NCBI RefSeq assembly: GCF_902809835.1
Contig: NZ_CADDWM010000014.1
Coordinates: forward strand, 1-64,000
Direction: 5' to 3'
DNA: 64,000 nt
Source of the DNA: Agromyces sp. Marseille-P2726
GTDB taxonomy: Bacteria > Actinomycetota > Actinomycetes > Actinomycetales > Microbacteriaceae
Shown piece by piece: positions 1 through 7,570 of this stretch. A program made the position numbers and the translations under genes. The notes beneath the pieces were generated by a model. That model worked only from the letters and a program-made list of their open reading frames with translations. It was not told where the DNA came from and did no database searches. How positions within the stretch are numbered: position 1 is the first letter of the stretch; each line of letters begins with the position of its first letter.

Positions 1-944
1 GAACCGGTCTGCACCCGGCACGGCACCGACGCCGGCGACGAGCGACACGACCTCCCCGGTCGCCGGGCCGGGCTCGAGCGGGGCCCGCAGGCGTAGGCCG
101 CGCCCCGCGGTCATGATCTCGATCGCGCGCTCCGTGAGTACCACGGGCGCTCTTCGTCAAGCGTGTCTCGGTTCGGCGTCATCGAGTTCCGTTCGGGTGC
201 CGGCTCTGGAGCCGATCCCCATCAGTCTGACACCCAGTGAAGAGTGGGACAACCTCCGGATCTGAGAGGATGCTCCCCATTCAGGGGCACGTCGGCATTC
301 AGGGGCACGTCGGCGAGGATCACTCGAGTACGCCGACCGCGCGCCCCGCTCGTGCAATGACCTGACCCGACCCGACGAGCTCGGTGATCGCCTCGATCTC
401 GGGCGTGAGGAACCGGTCTGCACCCGGCACGGCACCGACGCCGGCGACGAGCGACACGACCTCCCCGGTCGCCGGGCCGGGCTCGAGCGGGGCCCGCAGG
501 CGTAGGCCGCGCCCCGCGGTCATGATCTCGATCGCGCGCTCCGTGAGTACCACGGGCGCTCTTCGTCAAGCGTGTCTCGGTTCGGCGTCATCGAGTTCCG
601 TTCGGGTGCCGGCTCTGGAGCCGATCCCCATCAGTCTGACACCCAGTGAAGAGTGGGACAACCTCCGGATCTGAGAGGATGCTCCCCATTCAGGGGCACG
701 TCGGCATTCAGGGGCACGTCGGCGAGGATCACTCGAGTACGCCGACCGCGCGCCCCGCTCGTGCAATGACCTGACCCGACCCGACGAGCTCGGTGATCGC
801 CTCGATCTCGGGCGTGAGGAACCGGTCTGCACCCGGCACGGCACCGACGCCGGCGACGAGCGACACGACCTCCCCGGTCGCCGGGCCGGGCTCGAGCGGG
901 GCCCGCAGGCGTAGGCCGCGCCCCGCGGTCATGATCTCGATCGC
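1..944. repeat. 409-bp direct tandem repeat (about 2.3 copies, continues left of window)
   Basis: Bases 1-535 repeat as 410-944 with a period of exactly 409 bp. The copy boundaries are at 126/127, 535/536 and 944/945. Each unit carries the last 72 codons of hutH (minus strand) and 193 bp of downstream DNA. Only the right-hand copy runs on into intact hutH at 945. Inside each unit a short 18-bp direct repeat (ATTCAGGGGCACGTCGGC) is itself doubled near its left third, at about 279-314 and 688-723. The copies look identical by eye, so the amplification is recent or an assembly artefact. Confidence 0.93.
320..535 (-). pseudogene. Duplicated 3' fragment of hutH
   Basis: This is the second copy of the hutH 3' end, created by the 409-bp tandem duplication. 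It encodes the same C-terminal 72 residues as the intact gene, including the final segment ending RAGRAVGVLE, but upstream of 535 it runs into the intergenic part of the preceding repeat unit. It therefore has no catalytic loop and no native start. A further partial copy occupies 1-126. No function is expected. Confidence 0.85.
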
Positions 945-2516
945 GAGCACACGGGTCAGCCCGTCGATCGCACGCCGGAGCTTCCGCGCGGCGGCCCACC
1001 CCATCGACACGTGGTCCTCCTGCATCGCCGACGACGGGATCGAGTCGACGGATGCCGGCACCGCGAGCCGCTTCAGCTCCGACACGATGCCGGCCGCGGT
1101 GTACTGCGCGATCATGAGTCCCGAATCGACGCCGACCTCGTGCGCGAGGAACGGCGGCAGCCCCTGGTTGCGTGCGCGGTCGAGGAACCGGTCGGTACGC
1201 CGCTCGCTCATCGATGCGACATCCGCCACCGCGATCGCGAGGAAGTCGAGCACGTACCCGACCGGAGCGCCGTGGAAGTTGCCGTTCGACTCGACGCGAC
1301 AGTCGAGCGTCAGCACCGGGTTGTCGATCGCGCTCGCGAGCTCAGCCTCGGCGACGGATGTCGCGTGGGCGAGGGTGTCGCGAGCGGCGCCGTGCACCTG
1401 CGGGGCGCACCGAAGCGAATAGGCGTCTTGCACTCGAGTGCACTCGGGGCCCTTGTGGCTCGCCACGATCGGCGAGTCGGCGAGCAGCCGTCGCAGGTTC
1501 GATGCGGATGCCGCCTGCCCGCGCTGCGGTCGCAGGGCGTGCAGGTCCTCCGCGAAGACCGCGTCGGTACCCATGAGCCCCTCCACGCTCATCGCCGCGG
1601 CGACGTCGGCGGTGGTGAGGAGGACGCGGAGGTCGTCGATCGCGAGGGCGAGCATGCCGAGCATGCCGTCGGTGCCGTTGATGAGGGCGAGACCCTCCTT
1701 CTCGCCGAGGCGCAACGGCGTGATGCCGGCGTCGGCGAGCGCATCGGCGGCGGGCACGACCGGTGGTCGAGTAGCCCCCGCAGGAGGTGTATCGAGACCC
1801 GCGGCCTCGGTCTCGATACGCGACGGCCCCGCCTGCGCTACTCGACCGGCGGGGGCGGCGTGCACGACCGGTGGTCGAGTTGCCGCCGCAGGAGGCGTAT
1901 CGAGACCCGCGGCCTCGGTCTCGATACGCGACGGCTCCGCCGGCGCTACTCGACCGACGGGGGCGACGCGGACCTCGCCCTCGCCCATCGCCGCGAGCGC
2001 GCAGTGCGCGAGCGGCGCGAGGTCGCCCGAGCACCCGAGCGACCCGTACTCCCGTACGACGGGCGTGATGCCGGCGTTGAGGATCGCGGCATAGGTCTCC
2101 GCCGTCTCGCGGCGCACGCCCGTGCGGCCCGTCATCAAGGTCGAGAGGCGCAGGAGCATGAGCGCGCGCACGACCTCGCGCTCCACCTCGGAGCCCGAGC
2201 CGGCGGCGTGCGAGCGCACGAGGCTCGCCTGCAACTGGGCGCGTCGGTCCTCGGCGATGAACGTGGTCGCGAGCGCGCCGAAGCCGGTCGAGATGCCGTA
2301 GTGCGGCTCGGGGTCGGCGGCGAGGCCCTCGATGATCTCCCGACTGGCCGCGACGCCGTCGAGGGCGGTCGGATCGAGGGCGACGGATGCCCCGTGGCGA
2401 GCGACGGCCACGACCTCGTCGATCGCGAGCGCGCCGGTTCCGACGGTGACGGAGGCGGTGCGCCCGGCCCCGGGGACGCCGAAGGTCGATGGGTGGGCGT
2501 GCGCGATGGAGCTCAT
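729..2516 (-). CDS. hutH: Histidine ammonia-lyase with an internal repeat-derived insertion
   Basis: Deaminates L-histidine to urocanate, the first step of histidine degradation, in the cytosol. The 595-residue product carries the family hallmarks: YGISTGFG at 73-80 and the MIO prosthetic-group loop GCSGDLAPL at 161-169. Cys-Ser-Gly replaces the commoner Ala-Ser-Gly, a variant I recall from actinobacterial enzymes. LINGTDGMLG follows at 278-287. Family members are about 510-520 residues. The excess is explained by two 36-residue copies (about residues 183-256) encoded by a 2 x 108-bp palindromic repeat between the MIO loop and the INGTDG motif. The ATG at 2516 is the first start. No hutU or hutI is in the window. 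The divergent IclR-type gene could regulate it. Whether the inserted enzyme is active is unknown. Confidence 0.93.
   Translation of the reverse strand: MSSIAHAHPSTFGVPGAGRTASVTVGTGALAIDEVVAVARHGASVALDPTALDGVAASREIIEGLAADPEPHYGISTGFGALATTFIAEDRRAQLQASLVRSHAAGSGSEVEREVVRALMLLRLSTLMTGRTGVRRETAETYAAILNAGITPVVREYGSLGCSGDLAPLAHCALAAMGEGEVRVAPVGRVAPAEPSRIETEAAGLDTPPAAATRPPVVHAAPAGRVAQAGPSRIETEAAGLDTPPAGATRPPVVPAADALADAGITPLRLGEKEGLALINGTDGMLGMLALAIDDLRVLLTTADVAAAMSVEGLMGTDAVFAEDLHALRPQRGQAASASNLRRLLADSPIVASHKGPECTRVQDAYSLRCAPQVHGAARDTLAHATSVAEAELASAIDNPVLTLDCRVESNGNFHGAPVGYVLDFLAIAVADVASMSERRTDRFLDRARNQGLPPFLAHEVGVDSGLMIAQYTAAGIVSELKRLAVPASVDSIPSSAMQEDHVSMGWAAARKLRRAIDGLTRVLAIEIMTAGRGLRLRAPLEPGPATGEVVSLVAGVGAVPGADRFLTPEIEAITELVGSGQVIARAGRAVGVLE
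1754..1969. repeat. REP-like palindromic pair, two 108-bp copies, inside hutH
   Basis: Two tandem 108-bp units (1754-1861, 1862-1969) each hold an inverted pair of arms: GGTGGTCGAGT...TATCGAGACC followed by GGTCTCGATACGC...GCTACTCGACC. Each unit is exactly 36 codons, so the hutH frame is kept, and the encoded peptide contains PSRIETEAAGLDTPP twice. The same arm sequences recur across the window in genes and between genes. The insertion sits where other histidine ammonia-lyases have a short surface loop. Confidence 0.92.
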
Positions 2517-2591
2517 GCCTTCGATTCCACACCGGCCTCGCGCGCGCGGGAACGCCGCAGCTGCGGCATCCGTCCGGGATCCCAGACCGGC

Positions 2592-2604
2592 GTAGGCTGG
2601 CGGC
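2592..2604 (+). promoter_or_regulatory. Possible -10 box for a leaderless IclR-type transcript
   Basis: TAGGCT at 2592-2597 fits the actinobacterial -10 pattern TAnnnT and ends seven bases before the GTG start at 2605. No Shine-Dalgarno sequence precedes that GTG. This spacing is what a leaderless mRNA would show. There is no convincing -35 box. Confidence 0.35.
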
Positions 2605-3387
2605 GTGAGCCAGCCCTCGAAGGTCCCCGCGGCCGACCAGACCCTGGCGATCCTCGCGCACCTGGCGGCACAGCGCGGGCCCGTCCCGGCCGCGACGATC
2701 GCGCAGGCGCTCGCGTTGCCCCGGTCGACGGTCTACCACCTGCTCGCCGTGATGCAGGAACGCGGATTCGTCGTGCATCTGCCCGAGGAGCGCAGGTATG
2801 GACTCGGCGTGGCCGCGTTCGAGCTGTCGAGCGGGTTCAGCCGGCAGCAGCCCCTGTCGCGACTCGGTCGCCCACTCGTCGCGGCACTCGTCGACCTGCT
2901 CGGCGAGTCGGGGCACCTCGCCGTGCTGCACGGACGCGATGTGCTCTACCTCGTCGAGGAGCGTGCGCCTCGCCGTCCGTCGCTCGTGACCGATGTGGGC
3001 GTGCGCCTCCCCGCCTACCTGACGGCGACCGGGCGCGCGATGCTCGCGGCGCTGCCGGCGGCCCAGTTGCGCGCGCTCTATCCCGATCGGGCGGCCTTCG
3101 AGTCGCGGCATCCGTCGACCGCGGCCGACCCCGGGGAGTGGACGTACGGGCGCCTGAAGCGCGTGCTCGTCGAGGTGCGTGCTTGCGGCTGGGCCGACGA
3201 GGACGGCGAGGTCACGCCGGGCCTGGCATCGGTCGGCGCGGCGGTACTCGATCACGTCGGATGGCCGGCTGCGGCGATCGCGGTGACCTTCCCCGACGAT
3301 GCGCCGGCCGAACTGCGCGACCGGGCGTCGAGTGGTGTTCAGGATGCCGCGGCAACGCTGACGCGGCGCATCCTCGGAACGCGGTGA
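2605..3387 (+). CDS. IclR-family transcriptional regulator
   Basis: A 260-residue DNA-binding regulator. Residues 10-60 form the IclR winged helix-turn-helix (TLAILAHLAAQRGPVPAATI, then LPRSTVYHLLAVMQERGFV). The C-terminal part resembles the IclR ligand-binding domain: HGRDVLYLVEE, RLPAYLTATGRAMLAAL, and a GWADEDGEVTPGLASVGA segment near 195-212. The GTG at 2605 is preferred because the HTH begins soon after it. It diverges from hutH across 88 bp and converges on the LuxR-type gene. Control of hutH is plausible from position alone; the effector is unknown. Confidence 0.88.
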   Translation: MSQPSKVPAADQTLAILAHLAAQRGPVPAATIAQALALPRSTVYHLLAVMQERGFVVHLPEERRYGLGVAAFELSSGFSRQQPLSRLGRPLVAALVDLLGESGHLAVLHGRDVLYLVEERAPRRPSLVTDVGVRLPAYLTATGRAMLAALPAAQLRALYPDRAAFESRHPSTAADPGEWTYGRLKRVLVEVRACGWADEDGEVTPGLASVGAAVLDHVGWPAAAIAVTFPDDAPAELRDRASSGVQDAAATLTRRILGTR

Positions 3388-3421
3388 CCATCGGTCCTCG
3401 GATCGGATCCCGACCCGTCGG

Positions 3422-5095
3422 TCACGTCGGTCCGCCGGAGCGCGCTCGGTTCGCGTACCCGATCGCCTGCGCTCGATTGCGCACTCCGAGCTTCGACAGC
3501 AGGTTGCTCACGTGATGCGCTGCGGTCTTGGGCGAGATGTGGAGGCGCCCGGCGATCTCGGGATTCGTCAGGCCCTCGGCCAGGAGTCCGAGCACCTCCT
3601 CCTCGCGACGCGTGAGCTGTGCGGGTGAGCGTGGCACGTAGCGGCCTCGTACTCCCCACGCACGGAGCTGTTCGGCGGTCCGGTCCGCGTCGCGGGTGGC
3701 GCCGAGTCGATCGAACGCACCGAGAGCGGTCCGCGCCTCCGTCGCGGCCAACTGGTGGAACTCGGGCGCAAGTGCTCGAGCAAGCTCCAGCCGAACGCGC
3801 GCGGTCTCCAGCGGAAGGTCCATGGCAGCGAACAGGTCGAGCGATCGCTCGAAGCATCGCACCGCATCCGATGCGTCAGTGGCGAGGCGTCCCCGGGCCA
3901 GTGCGGCGTGCGCCGCATCGATGCCGTGAGCGTTTGCGAGAGCTCGCTCGTCGAGTAGGGCGGCCGTCGAGGCGGCGCCCTCACGGTCGTCGAGGGCGAT
4001 CAGCGCCTCCACCTTGATTCCGAGCGCGGTGGCCGCTTCGATCGACCCCGCGGGCCCGCCGACGTGCAGGGGCGTGATCGCGACCGCTCGTTCCGCGTCG
4101 AACCAACGATCGACCAGGGCGGCGGCGGTGGTCGGTTCGCCGGACTGCAGGGCGAGTTCCGCGGCCGCCACGGCCGTCTGGATGGGCGTCCCCGCCTCCT
4201 CGATGAGGGCCGAGGCCTCGGCGGAGCGGCCCTGTCGCGTGCGGAGCTCGGCGAGACCGGCGATCACCCGACCGTGGATCCCGGGGAACGTGCCACGAGC
4301 GACGGTCTCCGCCCGGCTGAGCTCGACCTCGGCCTCGGCCCACCTGCCGGACAGCATCAGCACCCTGCCGTGCGCGACCCGGCATTGGGCGAAGAGGTAG
4401 GGGCAGCCTCGATCGAGCATGACCTCGTCTGCGGCATCCGACCAAGTACGAGCACGCTCGAGGTCGCCGATCATGTCGCAGAGCGTCATCATCGAGCAGG
4501 TCGACATGACGACGGTGAAGAAGTCGCCCGGTTCACCCGCGATCACGCCCGCCATTGCTTCGTCGACGTCGGTCAGACCGGCGGCGGTGTCGCCGAGCTT
4601 GACCCGCGCGACGCCCCGCTCGGCGAGCGCGCACAGCTCCAGGTCCCGGTCGCCGAGCCCCCGGGCGACGCCGATGACCCGTTCCAGGAGCTCGTGACTG
4701 CGCGCCGTGTCGGTTGACAGGATCGCGCTCTCGTACTCGAGCCACGCCAGCGGGATCGCGTCATCGCTTCCGGCGAGCACGCTGCGGGCACGCGCATGCC
4801 AACCTTGCGCGGCGACGAGGTTTCCGACCGCCATGCCGTAGGTGAGGCACAGCCAGATCGCCGACTCCGCCGCGGCGTCCCGGTCGCCCGCGCGGAGGCT
4901 CACGGCATACGCCCGTTCACGGTGCCGCACCGCGGCTCTCACGTCGCCGAGGAAGAAGAGGGCATCCCCGAGGCCGGCGAGCGCGTCGGCGGAACCCGTC
5001 TGCGTGAGCGCCCCTTCGAAGGCCGCGCGGGCCGACTCCCAGTCGCCCGCCGTCATGGCGGCCATGCCCCGCTCGAGCGGCGACTGCGCAGTCAC
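3422..5095 (-). CDS. LuxR-type regulator with TPR-like N-terminal region
   Basis: A 557-residue transcription factor. The C-terminal 65 residues are a LuxR/GerE helix-turn-helix (LTRREEEVLGLLAEGLTNPE, then SPKTAAHHVSNLLSKLGV). The rest is alpha-helical with repeated Ala/Leu/Glu-rich units typical of tetratricopeptide repeats (AGDWESARAAFEGAL, ALAGLGDALFFLGDVRAAVR). There is no Walker A motif, so it is not a full MalT/LAL ATPase regulator. The GTG at 5095 is chosen because GAAGAGG lies just upstream and because residues coded further upstream look non-coding. It diverges from the SnoaL-like gene, a possible target. Confidence 0.85.
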   Translation of the reverse strand: MTAQSPLERGMAAMTAGDWESARAAFEGALTQTGSADALAGLGDALFFLGDVRAAVRHRERAYAVSLRAGDRDAAAESAIWLCLTYGMAVGNLVAAQGWHARARSVLAGSDDAIPLAWLEYESAILSTDTARSHELLERVIGVARGLGDRDLELCALAERGVARVKLGDTAAGLTDVDEAMAGVIAGEPGDFFTVVMSTCSMMTLCDMIGDLERARTWSDAADEVMLDRGCPYLFAQCRVAHGRVLMLSGRWAEAEVELSRAETVARGTFPGIHGRVIAGLAELRTRQGRSAEASALIEEAGTPIQTAVAAAELALQSGEPTTAAALVDRWFDAERAVAITPLHVGGPAGSIEAATALGIKVEALIALDDREGAASTAALLDERALANAHGIDAAHAALARGRLATDASDAVRCFERSLDLFAAMDLPLETARVRLELARALAPEFHQLAATEARTALGAFDRLGATRDADRTAEQLRAWGVRGRYVPRSPAQLTRREEEVLGLLAEGLTNPEIAGRLHISPKTAAHHVSNLLSKLGVRNRAQAIGYANRARSGGPT

Positions 5096-5263
5096 CTCTT
5101 CATTGTCGCAGTGCTGTTTCCGCGACGGGAAACGAGACGAACCGGCGACGAACAAGAGACCAACCGGGCAGGAAGATGGGTCACCTGGCCGATCCGTGGT
5201 GGCACGTTCGGTGGGCATCATGCTCGTGGGGGCGGACATCTCGCCCCGAAGGAGGACAGCATC

Positions 5264-5701
5264 ATGAACGCACGAGAGATCTACGCCAGCGCCGTCGACG
5301 CATTCAACCGTGGCGACACGGCCTCATTCGCCGCGCTGTACGCCGAGAATGCGATCGTGCACGATCCGCAGTACCCGAAGCCGCTCAGCGGCCGGGCCGC
5401 GGTCGAACAGGATGTCGCGGACGTCCTCCGTGCCATGCCCGACGCACGCTTCACGCTCGGCGAGGTCATGCAGGATGGAGGAACGGTCGCCGTCGAGTAC
5501 GGGTTGAGCGGGACCCACCTCGGTCCCCTCTCGTTGCCCGACGGGGAGGTCGCGCCGACAGGTCGAACGCTTGACATTCCGGGCGCCGTGTTCTCAACGC
5601 TGGACGACGATGGACTTGTCATCGACGAGCGACGCTACTACGACGTCGCGAGCATGATCGCGCAGCTCGGGCTCATCGATGCCGAACATGCCACGACCTG
5701 A
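5264..5701 (+). CDS. SnoaL-like / NTF2-fold protein
   Basis: A 145-residue protein of the SnoaL-like ester cyclase group: ALYAENAIVHDPQYPKPLSG near 24-43, then VRAxPDAR-like and DGGTVAVEYGLSGTHLGPL segments, then VIDERRYYDVASMIAQLGL near the end. Family members form small alpha+beta cones that bind hydrophobic ligands. The reaction here cannot be inferred. ATG 5264 follows a strong ribosome site (GAAGGAGGACAGC). It is transcribed away from the TPR-LuxR gene, which may control it. Confidence 0.85.
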   Translation: MNAREIYASAVDAFNRGDTASFAALYAENAIVHDPQYPKPLSGRAAVEQDVADVLRAMPDARFTLGEVMQDGGTVAVEYGLSGTHLGPLSLPDGEVAPTGRTLDIPGAVFSTLDDDGLVIDERRYYDVASMIAQLGLIDAEHATT

Positions 5702-5737
5702 TGTCGACGGGCGCTGACGCCTCGACCGATGCCGACG

Positions 5738-5764
5738 CCGCCGGGCACTTCAGGCGCCCGGCGG
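5738..5764. terminator. Bidirectional terminator-like hairpin
   Basis: CCGCCGGGC and GCCCGGCGG form a 9-bp GC stem between the convergent SnoaL-like and SMR genes, overlapping the SMR stop codon at 5750. There is no U-tract, as is common in high-GC actinobacteria. Confidence 0.55.
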
Positions 5765-6130
5765 CTCGTCGGGCACCGGCAGGTCGTGGTGGGCCTCTGC
5801 GGCGTGTTCCTCACGAGAATGCACGAGCTTCAGCCCGATGACGCAGCCGACGATGCCCGCGAGGAAGAGCAGCTTGAGCACGCTCGCGGACTCGCCGCCG
5901 AAGACGGTCGAGTATACGACCGTGAGCGCCGCGCCGAGCCCGGTCCAGACGGCGTATGCCGTGCCCACCGGGATGCCGCGCATCGCGTAGGCGAGGCCGA
6001 CCATGCTGGCGACTCCCGCGACGAGGAAGACGACCGTCGGCCAGAAGACGGTGAACCCGTCGGACAGGCCGAGGGCGACGGCCCACACGGCCTCGAGCAC
6101 GCCGCTCAGGATCAGGACGGGCCAGTGCAT
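5750..6130 (-). CDS. SMR-family drug/metabolite exporter subunit (distal of a pair)
   Basis: A 126-residue protein with four predicted membrane helices. It has the SMR signature GVLEAVWAVALG near residues 10-21, with the essential glutamate in helix 1, and IPVGTAYAVWTGLG in helix 3. The His/Glu-rich tail (HSREEHAAEAHHD) is cytosolic by inference. ATG 6130 overlaps the stop of the preceding SMR gene by one base (TGATG), with GGGGAGG upstream; a GTG three bases earlier is possible. Paired SMR genes usually encode heterodimeric cation exporters. The substrate, such as quaternary ammonium or guanidinium-type cations, is not determined. Confidence 0.9.
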   Translation of the reverse strand: MHWPVLILSGVLEAVWAVALGLSDGFTVFWPTVVFLVAGVASMVGLAYAMRGIPVGTAYAVWTGLGAALTVVYSTVFGGESASVLKLLFLAGIVGCVIGLKLVHSREEHAAEAHHDLPVPDEPPGA

Positions 6131-6450
6131 CACGCCTCCCCGAGGATTCGGAGGCCGATCACGCAGCCGACGATGCCGAGGAGCAGCAGCACCTTCACCA
6201 CGCTCGCCCGCTCCCCGCCGAAGATCATCGCGTACGCGACGGTCAGCACCGCGCCGATGCCGACCCAGACGGCGTAGGCGGTGCCCACCGGTATGGACGT
6301 CATCGCGATGGCGAGTCCGCCCATGCTGAGCACCAGCGCGACGACGAAGATCACGGTCGGCCGGAGCCTGCGGAAGCCCTTCGAGGCACCGAGTGCGGTC
6401 GCCCAGACCGCCTCGAGCACACCCGAGGCGATGAGGATGATCCAGTCCAT
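6130..6450 (-). CDS. SMR-family drug/metabolite exporter subunit (proximal of a pair)
   Basis: A 106-residue four-helix membrane protein of the small multidrug resistance family. It has GVLEAVWATALG in helix 1, carrying the conserved proton/cation-coupling Glu, and SIPVGTAYAVWVGIG in helix 3. Start ATG 6450 has GGAGG six bases upstream. Long upstream extensions of the same frame are rejected because the family begins exactly here (MDWIILI). It is translationally coupled to the second SMR gene and probably forms an antiparallel heterodimer with it. The promoter would lie in the 117-bp gap shared with divergent dedA. Confidence 0.9.
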   Translation of the reverse strand: MDWIILIASGVLEAVWATALGASKGFRRLRPTVIFVVALVLSMGGLAIAMTSIPVGTAYAVWVGIGAVLTVAYAMIFGGERASVVKVLLLLGIVGCVIGLRILGEA

Positions 6451-6567
6451 GCGGCCTCCGCCAGCCACGCTACCGGCGTCAGGACTCAGGGTTCGTCCAC
6501 CTGAGGTTCGTAGGGTTGCCCGGTCAGCGCTGCCGCCGCCGCACGTCCCGACCGGAAAGACGACCGC

Positions 6568-7281
6568 ATGACACTCCTCGCCGCCACGGCCGACCACGGG
6601 TTCACCGGACTCACCGGCTTCGCCGCCGATATCCTGACCGCCCTCGGCGAGTTCGGTGTCGGCGTCCTCGTCTTCATCGAGGTGCTCGTGCCGCCGATCC
6701 CGAGCGAGGTGATCCTCCCGTTCGCCGGCTACCTCAGCCAGGCGGGCGAGCTCGAGCTCGGGTGGCTCATCGCCTGGAGCACGGTCGCCTCGCTCGCCGG
6801 CGCGCTCGTGCTGTACTGGCTCGGTGCGGCCGTCGGCATGCGCCGCGCCGTGGACCTCATCGTGCGCACGCGGCTCGTCAGCCGCACCGACCTCGAACGA
6901 GGTGCCGAGTGGTTCACGCGGCACGGAGCGTGGTCGGTGCTCGTCGGGCGTGTCATCCCCGGCGTGCGAAGCCTCATCTCCATCCCCGCGGGCGCCGCCC
7001 GCATGAGCCTGCCGCGGTTCTGCCTCTACACCGTGCTCGGCAGCGGCGTCTGGAACACGTTCCTCATCGGCGTCGGCGCCGCGCTCGGCACCCAGCACGA
7101 GTTGCTCGACCAGTACCTCGGATACGTCGACCTCGTCGTCTACGCCGCGATCGCGCTCGGACTCGCGACGCTCGTCGTGCGCCGTTACCTCGAGCACCGT
7201 CGTGCCCGGGCTGACACCGACGAAACGGCTCGTGCGTCGGTCGAGGCGGCTGCCGTCGCGGAGGTCGACCGCACCCGCTGA
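6568..7281 (+). CDS. DedA-family membrane protein
   Basis: A 237-residue inner-membrane protein. The DedA (SNARE-associated) core is clear: FIEVLVPPIPSEVILPFAGY at about 36-55 with the conserved acidic and proline residues, and GRVIPGVRSLISIPAGAARM near 130-149 with the conserved arginines. Family members take part in lipid or undecaprenyl-phosphate transport and membrane homeostasis; the exact role here is unknown. The C-terminal 40 residues are hydrophilic (LEHRRARADTDETARASVEA). ATG 6568 is preceded by GGAAAGACG. It diverges from the SMR pair. Confidence 0.9.
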   Translation: MTLLAATADHGFTGLTGFAADILTALGEFGVGVLVFIEVLVPPIPSEVILPFAGYLSQAGELELGWLIAWSTVASLAGALVLYWLGAAVGMRRAVDLIVRTRLVSRTDLERGAEWFTRHGAWSVLVGRVIPGVRSLISIPAGAARMSLPRFCLYTVLGSGVWNTFLIGVGAALGTQHELLDQYLGYVDLVVYAAIALGLATLVVRRYLEHRRARADTDETARASVEAAAVAEVDRTR

Positions 7282-7335
7282 GCGTGGGAGCTCGGGTGAC
7301 CGCCACCTCTCACGGCGCGAGCGGCGGAGGTGGGC

Positions 7336-7475
7336 GCCTGCACGATCGCTTCGTCGTGGGAGCCGCCGGTGGGGCGCCTGGACGATCGCTTCGTACCGGC
7401 GAGGGCCGGCGCTTCGCGCTGGTGGGGACGTGTGGACGACCTCTTCACCGCTGCGAAGGCCGGCACCTCGGCACT
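7336..7475. repeat. Degenerate direct repeats between dedA and the acyltransferase gene
   Basis: In the 289-bp gap between convergent genes, three imperfect units start with GCGCCTGCACGATCGCTTCG (7336), GCGCCTGGACGATCGCTTCG (7375) and a more diverged CGTGTGGACGACCTCTTC (about 7429), each followed by a segment related to CGGCGAGGGCCGGCGC. No credible gene is present. The origin is unknown. Confidence 0.6.
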
Positions 7476-7570
7476 CCGGCACTCCGGCCCCGCGATCGGC
7501 GGACGAACGGCATGTTCGGAACGGAACCGGCGCCCCGATCCGAATGGACACGGTTCGGCCGGTTCGATGC

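Noticed and set aside
1754-1969. Insertion sequence disrupting hutH
   Set aside because: No transposase coding sequence fits in 216 bp, the frame is preserved, and the sequence is the dispersed palindromic element.
1011-3515. Long plus-strand open frame opposite hutH and across the IclR gene
   Set aside because: No recognisable domain; composition is typical of shadow frames, and it overlaps two real genes.
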